Origin: Planktothrix sp. FACHB-1365
GTDB taxonomy: Bacteria; Cyanobacteriota; Cyanobacteriia; Cyanobacteriales; Microcoleaceae
DNA length: 61,177 bases
Assembly (NCBI RefSeq): GCF_014697575.1
Contig: NZ_JACJSC010000032.1
Span: 1-61,177 of the forward strand
Direction of reading: 5' to 3'
Positions 1 through 7,411 of this stretch are shown here, one piece after another. Every line of letters starts with the position of its first letter. The first letter of the stretch is position 1. Below the pieces are notes generated by a model. The model made no database searches. It was not told where the DNA came from and was given only the letters and a program-made list of their open reading frames with translations. Both the position numbers and the translations under genes were made by a program.

Positions 1-103
1 ATAAAATTAATATTCTTTCTCTAATTTGAGCATTTTCATTTTCATTCATTTCTTTAAGTAATTTTCTTTTTTGCTCTTTAGACAGATGATTTTTGGCTGG
101 CAT
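1..103 (-). CDS. IS630-type transposase, N-terminal fragment (runs off left edge)
   Basis: Reading leftwards from the ATG at 103-101, the frame stays open to the edge of the window and starts MPAKNHLSKEQKRKLLKEMN, then a stretch rich in Glu, Asn and Ile. This resembles the opening of the helix-turn-helix half of cyanobacterial IS630/Tc1-mariner transposases. Only 34 residues are visible, so whether the element is intact and where its other end lies cannot be judged. The family call rests on recalled similarity of the N-terminus. Confidence 0.5.
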   Translation of the reverse strand, partial: MPAKNHLSKEQKRKLLKEMNENENAQIRERILIL

Positions 104-216
104 TGGGGGTTATATTCCTAAAAATACTTAATCTTTTATTATACAATCAAGCTGCGTAGCAGCTTAAAACAGAATACAGCAGTGATTCTTTCCCCCCTCC
201 TCCTCTTTTCCCCCTC

Positions 217-264
217 CCCCTTGTCCCCTTGTCCCCTTGTCCCCTTGTCCCCTTGTCCCCTTGT
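217..264. repeat. tandem octamer CCCCTTGT, six copies
   Basis: Six perfect head-to-tail copies of CCCCTTGT lie in a pyrimidine-rich tract, followed by CCCCC. A reading frame through the other strand is an artefact of the repeat. No gene is seen between this tract and 525. Confidence 0.9.
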
Positions 265-364
265 CCCCCTCTCCCCCTGCTTTTGTCCTGATTCCCCTTC
301 CGAGCCTTTGTAGGATCTAGTTAATCCTAAATTTGGGTTTGCAAACAGTCTGGGCTGGTTTATA

Positions 365-398
365 ATGAGGGGTGACACCCCTCATGGGTTAAACCCAT
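365..398. repeat. two abutting palindromes
   Basis: Bases 365-385 form a palindrome with 10-base arms, ATGAGGGGTG and CACCCCTCAT, around a central A. Bases 384-398 form a second one, ATGGGTT-A-AACCCAT, which shares two bases with the first. They lie about 130 bases upstream of the gene at 526. They could be a terminator or regulator site, or a dispersed cyanobacterial palindrome; the sequence does not decide. Confidence 0.7.
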
Positions 399-525
399 CT
401 TTTAAGGGCAACTGATTTAAGGATCTCAGTCTGTTAATCCAGTTGTACTCCCCCAAAAGATAGCAGTTTGACACCAGAACGGTTCAATCAACCCTGTTCT
501 ATCAATTATTTGGTTGTGGGTAACT

Positions 526-1116
526 ATGAAAAACTTTATGGTAGACGAAGACTTTCCGGCTGTTGATTTTATTCAATCCTTAGAATTAGAAACTCCTATT
601 GATTGCGAATCTAATTCATCTGAACTTGTTGTTTATCCTCAACGAGAAGACCAAAAGATCGATCCAGAATTGACCGTTAAAGCCTCAACCGAAATTCGAT
701 TAGCCTTAGAAGAATTAAATTGTTTTGAAGTCGTTGAAAATCAATTTCAACATTGGGGAATTACGTTTCATAATGCGATCGCCTTACAACCCTCTAATCC
801 CGCTTTTGTCTTAAAACCTGCCACAACAGTCATTATGGGTGCACCCAAAGGGGGAGTCTTAGAAATTAACTTTAAATATCCCGTTCAGCAAGTCTCTGGA
901 CTGATTACCAGTTCTCGCGCTACCGTTTTATGCGCCTATGATGCCGAAGGTAAAAAAGTAGCAGAAACCCGGATGAATGTCTCTCCTCATCTCAATACCG
1001 ATTCCCTAAATTTCCCGAATGCTCAATTAGAATTAAGGGAATTAAATATTAACAAAATTATCTTTGAAACCTTTGATGGTCAATTGATTTTACATCATCT
1101 TCAGGTGAAATTCTAA
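526..1116 (+). CDS. conserved hypothetical protein, probably beta-rich
   Basis: A 196-residue protein with no recognised motif. The acidic N-terminal third is followed by a stretch (from about residue 75) of alternating hydrophobic residues with Gly/Pro turns, including a TTVIMGAPKGG segment and a C-terminal FETFDGQLILHHLQVKF. This looks like a small beta-sandwich. No signal peptide or membrane segment is present. The ATG at 526 is chosen over an in-frame TTG at 514; an ATG at 538 is also possible. The 3' end overlaps the convergent gene at 1058-2017 by 59 bases. No function is proposed. Confidence 0.7.
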   Translation: MKNFMVDEDFPAVDFIQSLELETPIDCESNSSELVVYPQREDQKIDPELTVKASTEIRLALEELNCFEVVENQFQHWGITFHNAIALQPSNPAFVLKPATTVIMGAPKGGVLEINFKYPVQQVSGLITSSRATVLCAYDAEGKKVAETRMNVSPHLNTDSLNFPNAQLELRELNINKIIFETFDGQLILHHLQVKF

Positions 1117-2017
1117 CCCTTAATTCCTCAAAATCCCTTCGGTGGTTTTCTGGTTCGAGAATTTGTAAGCCTTCTAATAACGCTTCACGCACAAGGGGTT
1201 CATTTTCTTGGTATAACATCAGTTGAAAATACTCAACAATATGAGTTTTATTAATGCCTTGAAAGGACTGAAGAGTCGGTAAAGGTTGCCACCGTTGCGC
1301 CTCTAATAATAATTGTCGATTTCCTGAACGTTGGGGAGAATGCTGAAAGGAATCAGTGATTTGACGCACAGCAATCAAGCGTTTCAGGGGATTATCTTGA
1401 GTTAAATCTCCCAACCATTGGTTCAGTTGAGATTGAACGTTATTATATTTTTGTTGATACCATTGCCACAAAATCAAGCTTAAAATTCCCAAAATCCCTA
1501 AATTTTGTCCGATTAGACTTAAAGCCATTTCAGGACTTTCAGCACTTGTCCAAAGGGATAGAGAAAGATAGAAGAAAATACAAGAACTGACCCCACTACC
1601 AACTGTCAAGAACAACTGACGCTGAGAAGGTTCCAACCGTCGATACCAGTTCCACCCCTGGAAATTAATCGGAAGTTCCCGCAGATGGTAAACCCAAGCC
1701 ATTACCCCCACAGCCAAAGCCGTTGAAAATAAAAGTTTACTATTCCACCATCCCCAAATCCCGAAACCTATTAGCAGGAATAACCAAGTTTTCAAGCGTT
1801 CAGACCGACGTTGGCGTAACCGCTTCCAAGGTTTAACAAGACGAGTGAATTGCAAGGGGGGTGTCAGGGAAAAATGCTCAGACGGAATAACCGTCCGATT
1901 CCTAGAATATAATAGCCTTTGGACTTGATGCAGGACGTGTTGACTCAGAGTGGATAGGCTAATCCGAATTAGCTGAAGATGATCAAGAGTTTTACTGACT
2001 TTATCCATACTGAACAT
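1058..2017 (-). CDS. conserved multi-pass membrane protein
   Basis: About 319 residues. A basic N-terminal part (about 80 residues) precedes four hydrophobic segments: two closely spaced around residues 80-110 and two more around 135-185. A soluble C-terminal half of about 130 residues then contains helical stretches such as PLVREALLEGLQIL, compatible with short HEAT-like helices. The frame opens at a TTG (2026); ATGs at 2017 and 2008 are more likely starts. It is convergent with, and overlaps, the gene at 526. I do not recognise the family. Confidence 0.7.
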   Translation of the reverse strand: MFSMDKVSKTLDHLQLIRISLSTLSQHVLHQVQRLLYSRNRTVIPSEHFSLTPPLQFTRLVKPWKRLRQRRSERLKTWLFLLIGFGIWGWWNSKLLFSTALAVGVMAWVYHLRELPINFQGWNWYRRLEPSQRQLFLTVGSGVSSCIFFYLSLSLWTSAESPEMALSLIGQNLGILGILSLILWQWYQQKYNNVQSQLNQWLGDLTQDNPLKRLIAVRQITDSFQHSPQRSGNRQLLLEAQRWQPLPTLQSFQGINKTHIVEYFQLMLYQENEPLVREALLEGLQILEPENHRRDFEELRVRISPEDDVKSIDHQRFQR

Positions 2018-2247
2018 CCAAACCAAAGTATTGTATTATGTGATCTCAAATTTGATCTAAAATTAGAGTGGTATTAACGATAGTTTATGTCATTCTGTCG
2101 CATCATTTCGGATTGATACAAGATCAACCTCGGTTAAGATAGGATGAATCTTAACTTTGAGGCTTTCAATTAAGTTTTTTTCACCAAAACTTAATCCGAA
2201 TCAACTTAACCCACTCAACCGTCTAACTCCAACGAGTAATAACACCT

Positions 2248-3153
2248 ATGTCTAATCTACAAAACCAATTCACGGTTCATTTTTGGGGAGTAAGAGGGAG
2301 CATCGCGTGTCCGGGTTCGGAGACCGTGCGCTATGGCGGAAATACGCCCTGTATTGAAATGCGAGTGGGTACGGAACGATTGATTTTTGATGGAGGTACG
2401 GGGTTACGAGTCTTGGGACAATCCCTCCTCGCTCAAATGCCGGTTACAGCCCATTTATTTTTTACTCATTATCATTGGGATCATATCCAAGGATTTCCCT
2501 TTTTTGTTCCGGCTTTTATTAAAATTAATACGTTTTATATCTATGGTACAATTGCTCCCGATGGTTCAACGGTGCAGCATCGTTTAAATGATCAAATGCT
2601 CCATCCTAATTTTCCCGTTCCGTTACAAATTATGGGAGCCGACTTAAAATTTGTCGATATTTCGGTGGGTAATTCGATTAATATTAATGATGAAATTACT
2701 GTAGAAACAGCGTTATTAAACCATCCCGGTGAGGCGGTGGGGTATCGAGTGAACTGGCGAAACTATTCAGCGGCTTATGTCTCGGATACAGAACATTTTC
2801 CTGATCACTTAGATGAAAATGTGTTATTTTTAGCTCGGAATGCTGATGTTTTAATTTACGATGCTACCTACACGGATGAAGAATATCATGCCGAAAAAAC
2901 CAGTAAGGTAGGTTGGGGACATTCCACTTGGCAAGAAGCTGTTAAAATCGCTAAAGCCGCCAAGGTAAAACGGTTAGTGATTTTTCATCATGATCCCCTT
3001 CATAATGATGATTTTATGGATAAAATTGGCGAACAAGTCGCCGAACAGTTCCCCAATAGTTTAATCGCACGGGAAGGATTATCGATTCAGTTAAGTTCTC
3101 CCTTGAATGTCATCAATCCTACACAAGTACAAGCCGTTACCCGAAATTTGTAA
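2248..3153 (+). CDS. MBL-fold metallohydrolase
   Basis: A 301-residue metallo-beta-lactamase-fold hydrolase. The metal-binding HxHxDH motif is seen as H74-Y-H76-W-D78-H79, preceded by the strand LIFDGGTGLR. Later metal ligands are plausible at the NHPGEAVGYR segment and at FHHDPLHND near residue 250. The start, FTVHFWGVRGS with a YGGNTPC segment, is typical of the branch annotated as cyclic phosphodiesterase-like (PhnP/RNase Z relatives). Cytosolic, no signal peptide. The substrate cannot be read from the sequence. It stands alone, 65 bases upstream of ribF on the same strand. Confidence 0.85.
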   Translation: MSNLQNQFTVHFWGVRGSIACPGSETVRYGGNTPCIEMRVGTERLIFDGGTGLRVLGQSLLAQMPVTAHLFFTHYHWDHIQGFPFFVPAFIKINTFYIYGTIAPDGSTVQHRLNDQMLHPNFPVPLQIMGADLKFVDISVGNSININDEITVETALLNHPGEAVGYRVNWRNYSAAYVSDTEHFPDHLDENVLFLARNADVLIYDATYTDEEYHAEKTSKVGWGHSTWQEAVKIAKAAKVKRLVIFHHDPLHNDDFMDKIGEQVAEQFPNSLIAREGLSIQLSSPLNVINPTQVQAVTRNL

Positions 3154-3217
3154 GGGTTTCACCATATTTTTTAATCCGGGCGATCGCAGAAATCCAAATT
3201 ATGTCAAAATGTGAAGC

Positions 3218-4255
3218 GTGTGGATAACATCATCGCTTGATACCGTATTAACGCCCACTGCCATTGCTTTGGGAAACTTTGATGGCTTACATCGTGGCCA
3301 TCAACAGGTGATTCAGCCGATTTTAAAGCGACACTCACCTTTAGATTCCCGACAACGGACAGAGATGCTTTTAACGAACCCCGTCACCCTGTTGACGTGG
3401 GATAGAGGGCTGTTGGATAACAATTTAGAAGAATCTCAACCCTGTTATAGTACAGTGGTCACGTTTCATCCCCATCCTCAAGAATTTTTTACAGGTCAAC
3501 CCAAAAAGTTACTCACCCCCTTAGATGAAAAAGCGGAATGGTTAAAAAAAATGGGGGTAGAACAATGGGTGTTGTTACCGTTTGATGAACAAATGGCAAC
3601 CTTAAGTCCGAGGGAATTTGTTGAAAGAATTTTAATTCAAAAATTGCAACCCCGTTGTATTAGTGTAGGATTTGATTTCCACTTTGGAAAAAAGCGAACG
3701 GGAACAGTAAAGGATTTAGAAAAAATTGCCGGACATCACGGAATTAAAGTTAAAACAGTTCCTTTATATTTATGTGAAAATGGCGAACGGATTAGCAGTT
3801 CAGAAATTCGCACGTCTTTAGAAAAGGGTGCAATTCATCGCGCCAATCAATTATTAGGAAGATCCTATCATTTGGTCGGTTCAGTGGTTCAAGGTCAACA
3901 GTTAGGACGAACTATTGGATTTCCGACTGCTAATTTACACATCCCCCCAGAAAAATTCCTCCCTCGGTATGGGGTTTATGCGGTGAAAGTCTCAGAAACA
4001 GAAAATAATGCTAATTTGGGGTTGGTAAATCATCCGGCGGTGATGAATATTGGCTGTCGTCCAACGGTCGCAGGTCAAAGCGTCACTGTCGAGGTTCATT
4101 TATTAAATTGGTCAGGAGATTTATATGGAAAAACCTTAAAGGTTAGCCTGGAAGAATTCTTGCGACCGGAACAGAAATTTGCCTGTTTAGATGATCTTAA
4201 AACTCAAATTAAGGCGGATTGTTTACAAGCCAAGGAGATACTAGACCCAACGTAG
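3218..4255 (+). CDS. ribF: bifunctional riboflavin kinase / FAD synthetase
   Basis: A 345-residue enzyme converting riboflavin to FMN and then FAD. The N-terminal nucleotidyltransferase domain has the signature GNFDGLHRGH at residues 19-28 and the ISSSEIR segment near residue 190. The C-terminal riboflavin kinase domain has GRTIGFPTANL and YGVYAVKV. It is about 30 residues longer than common bacterial RibF because of extra sequence after the first motif (about residues 35-70). The start is a GTG; an in-frame TGA two codons upstream rules out an earlier start. The TAG stop lies inside a dispersed palindrome (4255-4276). Confidence 0.95.
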   Translation: MWITSSLDTVLTPTAIALGNFDGLHRGHQQVIQPILKRHSPLDSRQRTEMLLTNPVTLLTWDRGLLDNNLEESQPCYSTVVTFHPHPQEFFTGQPKKLLTPLDEKAEWLKKMGVEQWVLLPFDEQMATLSPREFVERILIQKLQPRCISVGFDFHFGKKRTGTVKDLEKIAGHHGIKVKTVPLYLCENGERISSSEIRTSLEKGAIHRANQLLGRSYHLVGSVVQGQQLGRTIGFPTANLHIPPEKFLPRYGVYAVKVSETENNANLGLVNHPAVMNIGCRPTVAGQSVTVEVHLLNWSGDLYGKTLKVSLEEFLRPEQKFACLDDLKTQIKADCLQAKEILDPT

Positions 4256-4280
4256 AGACGAGCCACGGCGCGTCTCTCTC
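4252..4280. repeat. dispersed palindrome GTAGAGACG...CGTCTC, copy 1
   Basis: GAGACGAGCC (4255-4264) and GGCGCGTCTC (4267-4276) form a hairpin with one mismatch, followed by a CTCTCT run. Related copies lie at 40625-40644, 50592-50621 and 59360-59401. This copy supplies the stop codon of ribF. It may also act as the terminator between ribF and the MoxR gene. Confidence 0.8.
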
Positions 4281-4345
4281 TCTCTTTCACCCAGGATTAT
4301 AATTAACACCATTGCATTTTGTCTTACTATCAATAAAAATATCCC

Positions 4346-5254
4346 ATGAAACAAAGAATTGAACATCTAAAACACAATTTAAGCCGGACAATTGTAGGGA
4401 AAGAAGATGCCATTCGGTTAACCTTAGTCGCCCTATTAGCGGGAGGTCATGCGTTATTAGAAGATGTACCCGGCGTGGGAAAAACCTTATTAGCAAAATC
4501 CCTCGCTCGTTCCATTGCGGGACAATTTCAACGCATTCAATGTACACCGGATTTATTACCCACAGATATCACCGGGACGAATATTTGGAACCCCCGCACG
4601 GGAGAGTTTGAATTTCTCCCAGGGCCAATTTTTACTAATATTTTATTAACCGATGAAATTAACCGAGCGACGCCTCGAACTCAGTCCGCCTTATTAGAAG
4701 TAATGGAAGAACGACAAGTCACCGTTGATGGAGTTTCTCGGTTAGTTCCTAAACCCTTTTTTGTGATAGCAACTCAAAACCCGATTGAATATCAAGGGAC
4801 GTTTCCCTTACCGGAAGCGCAAATGGATCGATTTTTATTATCCTTAACATTAGGATATCCCAGCGAAGGGGAAGAATTGCAAATGTTACAACGATTATCA
4901 GATGGGGTAACGGTAGATGATTTAGAACCTTGTATTTCTCAGGATGAAGTTTTGGAACTGCAAAATTGGTGTCATCAAGTTAAGATAGAAACCTCCTTAC
5001 AACAGTATATTCTAAATTTAGTTAGAGCGACAAGAGAATCAGATGAAATCACATTAGGGGTGAGTCCTCGCGGCGCTATTTCTTTACATCGAGCCACACA
5101 AGCTTTAGCTTTTTTATTAGGAAGAGATTATGGCACACCCGATGATGTGAAATATCTCGCACCTCATGTCTTATCCCATCGTTTAATTCCAGCCGGAGGA
5201 AGACGGTCAAAAACAATTATTGAACAGTTATTAAGGACAATTGCCATACCCTAG
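4346..5254 (+). CDS. MoxR-family AAA+ ATPase
   Basis: A 302-residue AAA+ ATPase. Walker A is VPGVGKT at residues 41-47, Walker B with D103-E104 lies in LLTDEINRA, sensor 1 is ATQNP, and the segment LPEAQMDRF is typical of MoxR proteins. MoxR ATPases act as chaperones that assemble or activate partner proteins, often with a VWA-domain protein. No DUF58 or VWA partner follows here; the next 580 bases are repeats. The last codons and stop (5230-5255) are duplicated exactly at 6409-6434, so the C-terminus sits at an island boundary. Confidence 0.93.
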   Translation: MKQRIEHLKHNLSRTIVGKEDAIRLTLVALLAGGHALLEDVPGVGKTLLAKSLARSIAGQFQRIQCTPDLLPTDITGTNIWNPRTGEFEFLPGPIFTNILLTDEINRATPRTQSALLEVMEERQVTVDGVSRLVPKPFFVIATQNPIEYQGTFPLPEAQMDRFLLSLTLGYPSEGEELQMLQRLSDGVTVDDLEPCISQDEVLELQNWCHQVKIETSLQQYILNLVRATRESDEITLGVSPRGAISLHRATQALAFLLGRDYGTPDDVKYLAPHVLSHRLIPAGGRRSKTIIEQLLRTIAIP

Positions 5255-5255
5255 T
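5230..5255. repeat. 26-base direct repeat, left copy (3' end of the MoxR gene)
   Basis: The 26 bases beginning ATTAAGGACAATTGCC and ending CCCTAGT are identical to 6409-6434. This copy encodes the last MoxR residues and its stop. The similarity continues a further 20 bases through a hairpin with compensating changes. The two copies bracket the TA cassette at 5839-6413. Confidence 0.92.
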
Positions 5256-5838
5256 CGTGAGCCCTTCAGGGCTCTTTAGGAAGCACCCATTCGAGTTGTA
5301 ACTTCTTTAGCCTCCAAGATGCTTATTTCTTGCAGTCCTGTTAGAATAATGAGTGAGGAGCGAATGCTGTAGGAAATAATTTTGTCAGCACCCCGCTCTA
5401 AAGAGAGTGGGCTATGCGCGGAGCGCAGGCTTCGCCAACATGCCTCCTCTTTGGATAGCTGACCAGCCTGAGCCTAACGGCTACGTTATCGGCAAGCGTT
5501 CAAGAACCCACCAATAGATGCGTAGCTAGTCTGTTGCTCTGGAACTTAAAAGTTAAACAGTTTTACGAGGGGTAAAATAGTGCTTTTGAGGTAGTTACCG
5601 ACCGATAACATTGGCGTTCGCGTAGCGTGTGCGAAGCACTCAGCTAACATTACCCTAGTAATAGGAGTGGGAGAAATCCCAAAAAAACCGGGAATCGGCA
5701 AATCAAAAAATTTTTGTCGGTTCCCAATCCAATATTCACGGGGAATAAATTCCCCTGAGCGGTCACTGAGCCTGTCGAAGTGTCGTGTTTCCTCTCAGGT
5801 CTGAAGACGCTGAGTTTCCACACTCTCATCCTACTTTT
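5256..5838. repeat. gene-free repeat region downstream of the MoxR gene
   Basis: No convincing gene. It holds a hairpin GAGCCCTTCAGGGCTC (5259-5274); a string of cyanobacterial short repeats of the GGCTTCGCCAAC type (about 5409-5443 and 5612-5650); an imperfect hairpin at about 5687-5728; a perfect hairpin GGGGAAT-AA-ATTCCCC (5740-5755); a REP-like piece CACTGAGCCTGTCGAAGTG (5765-5783); and a 26-base element (5792-5817) repeated at 6604-6629. The middle part (5340-5570) could be the end of an insertion sequence, but I cannot assign it. Confidence 0.6.
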
Positions 5839-6087
5839 ATGACGATTGTGATTAACCTATCTCCAGAATTAGAAGAACAATTACGTCAGAAAGCGGCCCT
5901 TGATGGGCAGGATATCAACGTAGTTGCTGCCAATCTTTTAGCAAACATCCTCAAGTGGGAGGCACAAGATTCGGAGGAAGCCATAAAAGGTATTCAGCAA
6001 GGGCTGGATGATTTTGAGGCAGGAAATTCCCGCTCTTTCAATGAATTTGCGGATGAACAGCGTCGTAAGTACAACTTGCCAGCATGA
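5839..6087 (+). CDS. type II antitoxin, ribbon-helix-helix-like
   Basis: An 82-residue protein. The N-terminus MTIVINLSPELEEQLRQKA fits a ribbon-helix-helix or degenerate CopG-type DNA-binding antitoxin. The C-terminal half is the acidic, helical toxin-wrapping part. The ATG at 5839 is preferred over an in-frame TTG at 5785 because the 18 residues between come from a repeated element. It overlaps the toxin gene by four bases (ATGA), as is usual for TA operons. Autoregulation of its own promoter is expected from the family, not shown. Confidence 0.8.
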   Translation: MTIVINLSPELEEQLRQKAALDGQDINVVAANLLANILKWEAQDSEEAIKGIQQGLDDFEAGNSRSFNEFADEQRRKYNLPA

Positions 6088-6413
6088 CATACCGCATTGA
6101 GATTTCAAGTGTAGCGGAAGCAGAGGCTGATAGCGCGTTTCTGCGTTTATCGCAGGTTACATCTGTTGCTCAAGCGAGTCAATGGTATAGCGGACTACTC
6201 AAGGTTATTGAATCCTTATCGACGATGCCAAAGCGGTGTAAACTTGCGAGAGAAAATGAGTATTTTAGCCAGGAAATTCGGCAGCTTCTCTATGGGCAAA
6301 GCCGTAATTCTTATCGAATCTTATTTACTGTTTTGGAAGAAACATCTACAGTTCGTATTCTTCATATTCGGCATTCCTCGCAACCAGTGATTGGTGAAGC
6401 GCCAGACGATTAA
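6084..6413 (+). CDS. RelE/ParE-family toxin
   Basis: A 109-residue protein. It starts MTYRIEISSVAEAEADSAF and ends with a SYRILFTVLEE-TVRILHIRHSS segment, the beta-hairpin and basic C-terminus of the RelE/ParE fold. RelE members cleave mRNA at the ribosome and ParE members poison gyrase; which applies here is not visible. The stop TAA lies inside the right copy of the 26-base direct repeat, so the gene ends exactly where duplicated MoxR sequence begins. Confidence 0.85.
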   Translation: MTYRIEISSVAEAEADSAFLRLSQVTSVAQASQWYSGLLKVIESLSTMPKRCKLARENEYFSQEIRQLLYGQSRNSYRILFTVLEETSTVRILHIRHSSQPVIGEAPDD

Positions 6414-6434
6414 GGACAATTGCCATACCCTAGT
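6409..6434. repeat. 26-base direct repeat, right copy
   Basis: Identical to 5230-5255, the 3' end of the MoxR gene. It is followed by a hairpin GAGGCGTTCACGCCTC (6438-6453) in the same place as the GAGCCCTTCAGGGCTC hairpin of the left copy; the loop side and stem bases changed together. Confidence 0.92.
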
Positions 6435-6453
6435 AGTGAGGCGTTCACGCCTC

Positions 6454-6713
6454 TTTAAAATGAGTTCAAGCTATCCCCATAGAATTATTGACATCAATCC
6501 AGAATTATAGCAACCGCTAGGCGTGGTTAGGACATACAATTTCGGGAGTTTGATGCAGAAGTTTTCCGTATATCGTAACGACACAGGATTAGTAGGTTTG
6601 ACACTCTCAGGTCTGAAGACGCTGAGTTTTCAAGCTCTCAGACTTATGTTATAATTAGGACTAATACTTTTGACTTAAAGCCTGCTCTAGTAGTCCCTAA
6701 TGGAGATAAAATT
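6454..6713. repeat. repeat-rich spacer before the DUF433 gene
   Basis: Bases 6468-6575 match 13562-13670 with few changes; shared anchors are GACATCAATCCAGAATTATA and GGTTAGGACATACAATTTCG. Bases 6604-6629 repeat 5792-5817 exactly. An AGGA-type site (GGAG at 6702-6705) precedes the GTG start at 6714. No gene is seen. Confidence 0.75.
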
Positions 6714-7043
6714 GTGAGTCTTGTCTGGGAGTGCGAGTCCCCACCACTTAGAAAAGATGCAACAGGAGCAATTCGGGTTGGTAACTCAAGGGTTCTGCTG
6801 GAACTGGTGATCCGAGGATTTCAGGATGGTGCTTCTCCAGAAACCATTGTGCAAAGATACTCAACACTTTCTCTGTCTGATGTTTACATCACAATTGGTT
6901 ATTATCTTCGGCATCAGCAAGAAATAGAATCCTATCTGAACGAGCGCGAACAGCTAGCAGAATCCGTTCATCAACGATTTTCAGAAATTCAGCCTGATCT
7001 GAGCCTGATTCGATCCAGACTTTTAGCACAACAAACTCCCTAA
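6714..7043 (+). CDS. DUF433-family protein, antitoxin-like
   Basis: A 109-residue protein. The core LLELVIRGFQDGASPETIVQRYSTLSLSDVYITIGYYL is the DUF433 helix-turn-helix: a dimerisation strand, then the ASPETI-Y-LSL-DVY pattern. DUF433 proteins usually precede a DUF5615 PIN-like toxin, as the pair at 60379-61016 does, but no DUF5615 gene follows here, so it is an orphan. The start is GTG with GGAG eight bases upstream. The C-terminal tail (residues 75-109) is charged and helical. Confidence 0.82.
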   Translation: MSLVWECESPPLRKDATGAIRVGNSRVLLELVIRGFQDGASPETIVQRYSTLSLSDVYITIGYYLRHQQEIESYLNEREQLAESVHQRFSEIQPDLSLIRSRLLAQQTP

Positions 7044-7045
7044 GC

Positions 7046-7346
7046 AAAGACGCATAGTAGTGAGTGTTTACCGTTGTTAAGCTATGACTGAACTACTTTG
7101 ACAAGCGATTGCTCAAATTGAAAAACTTCCACCTGATCAGCAGGATGCGATCGCTGCTCGATTTTTGGCAGAATTGCAAGACGAGCAAAAATGGGAAAAT
7201 CGTTTCGCTACCACGACAGACGATCAATGGGATCAGATGGCGGCAATGGTGCGTCAGGAGATAGGGGAAGGTGAAACCGTTCCACTTGATAAAATTTTTC
7301 CCAGACAAAAATGAAATCAAGTGTCACAAAGTCATTGTATAGTTAG
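7046..7346 (+). pseudogene. broken TA pair: antitoxin with nonsense codon, toxin reduced to its start
   Basis: Bases 7046-7336 match 13962-14252 almost base for base. The intact copy there encodes an antitoxin (14000-14230) and a RelE-like toxin (14227-14496). In this copy codon 6 of the antitoxin is TGA (7099-7101) where the intact gene has CGA. The toxin ATG at 7311 is followed by only eight matching codons, then unrelated sequence and a TAG at 7344. The body of the antitoxin is otherwise preserved, so the damage looks recent. Confidence 0.92.
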
Positions 7347-7411
7347 ATTATATCTCACTCATTGCTGGGCATACTTTGAGTAAATCATTATCTCATTAGC
7401 TAGATTTTCTT

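Noticed and set aside
139-378. 79-residue minus-strand frame with repeated Gly-Asp-Lys-Gly-Thr-Arg
   Set aside because: It is only the translation of the CCCCTTGT tract; no start signal and no family.
5340-5570. End of an IS200/IS605-type element with guide RNA
   Set aside because: Some structure is suggestive, but no transposase, TnpB tail or recognisable end sequence could be confirmed.
5785-5838. Longer start for the antitoxin gene (18 extra residues)
   Set aside because: The extra codons fall in a 26-base repeated element; the ATG at 5839 gives the normal N-terminus.
7084-7346. Read-through or recoding at the TGA in the antitoxin copy
   Set aside because: No recoding signal is visible, and the matching gene has CGA at the same codon; a point mutation is simpler.
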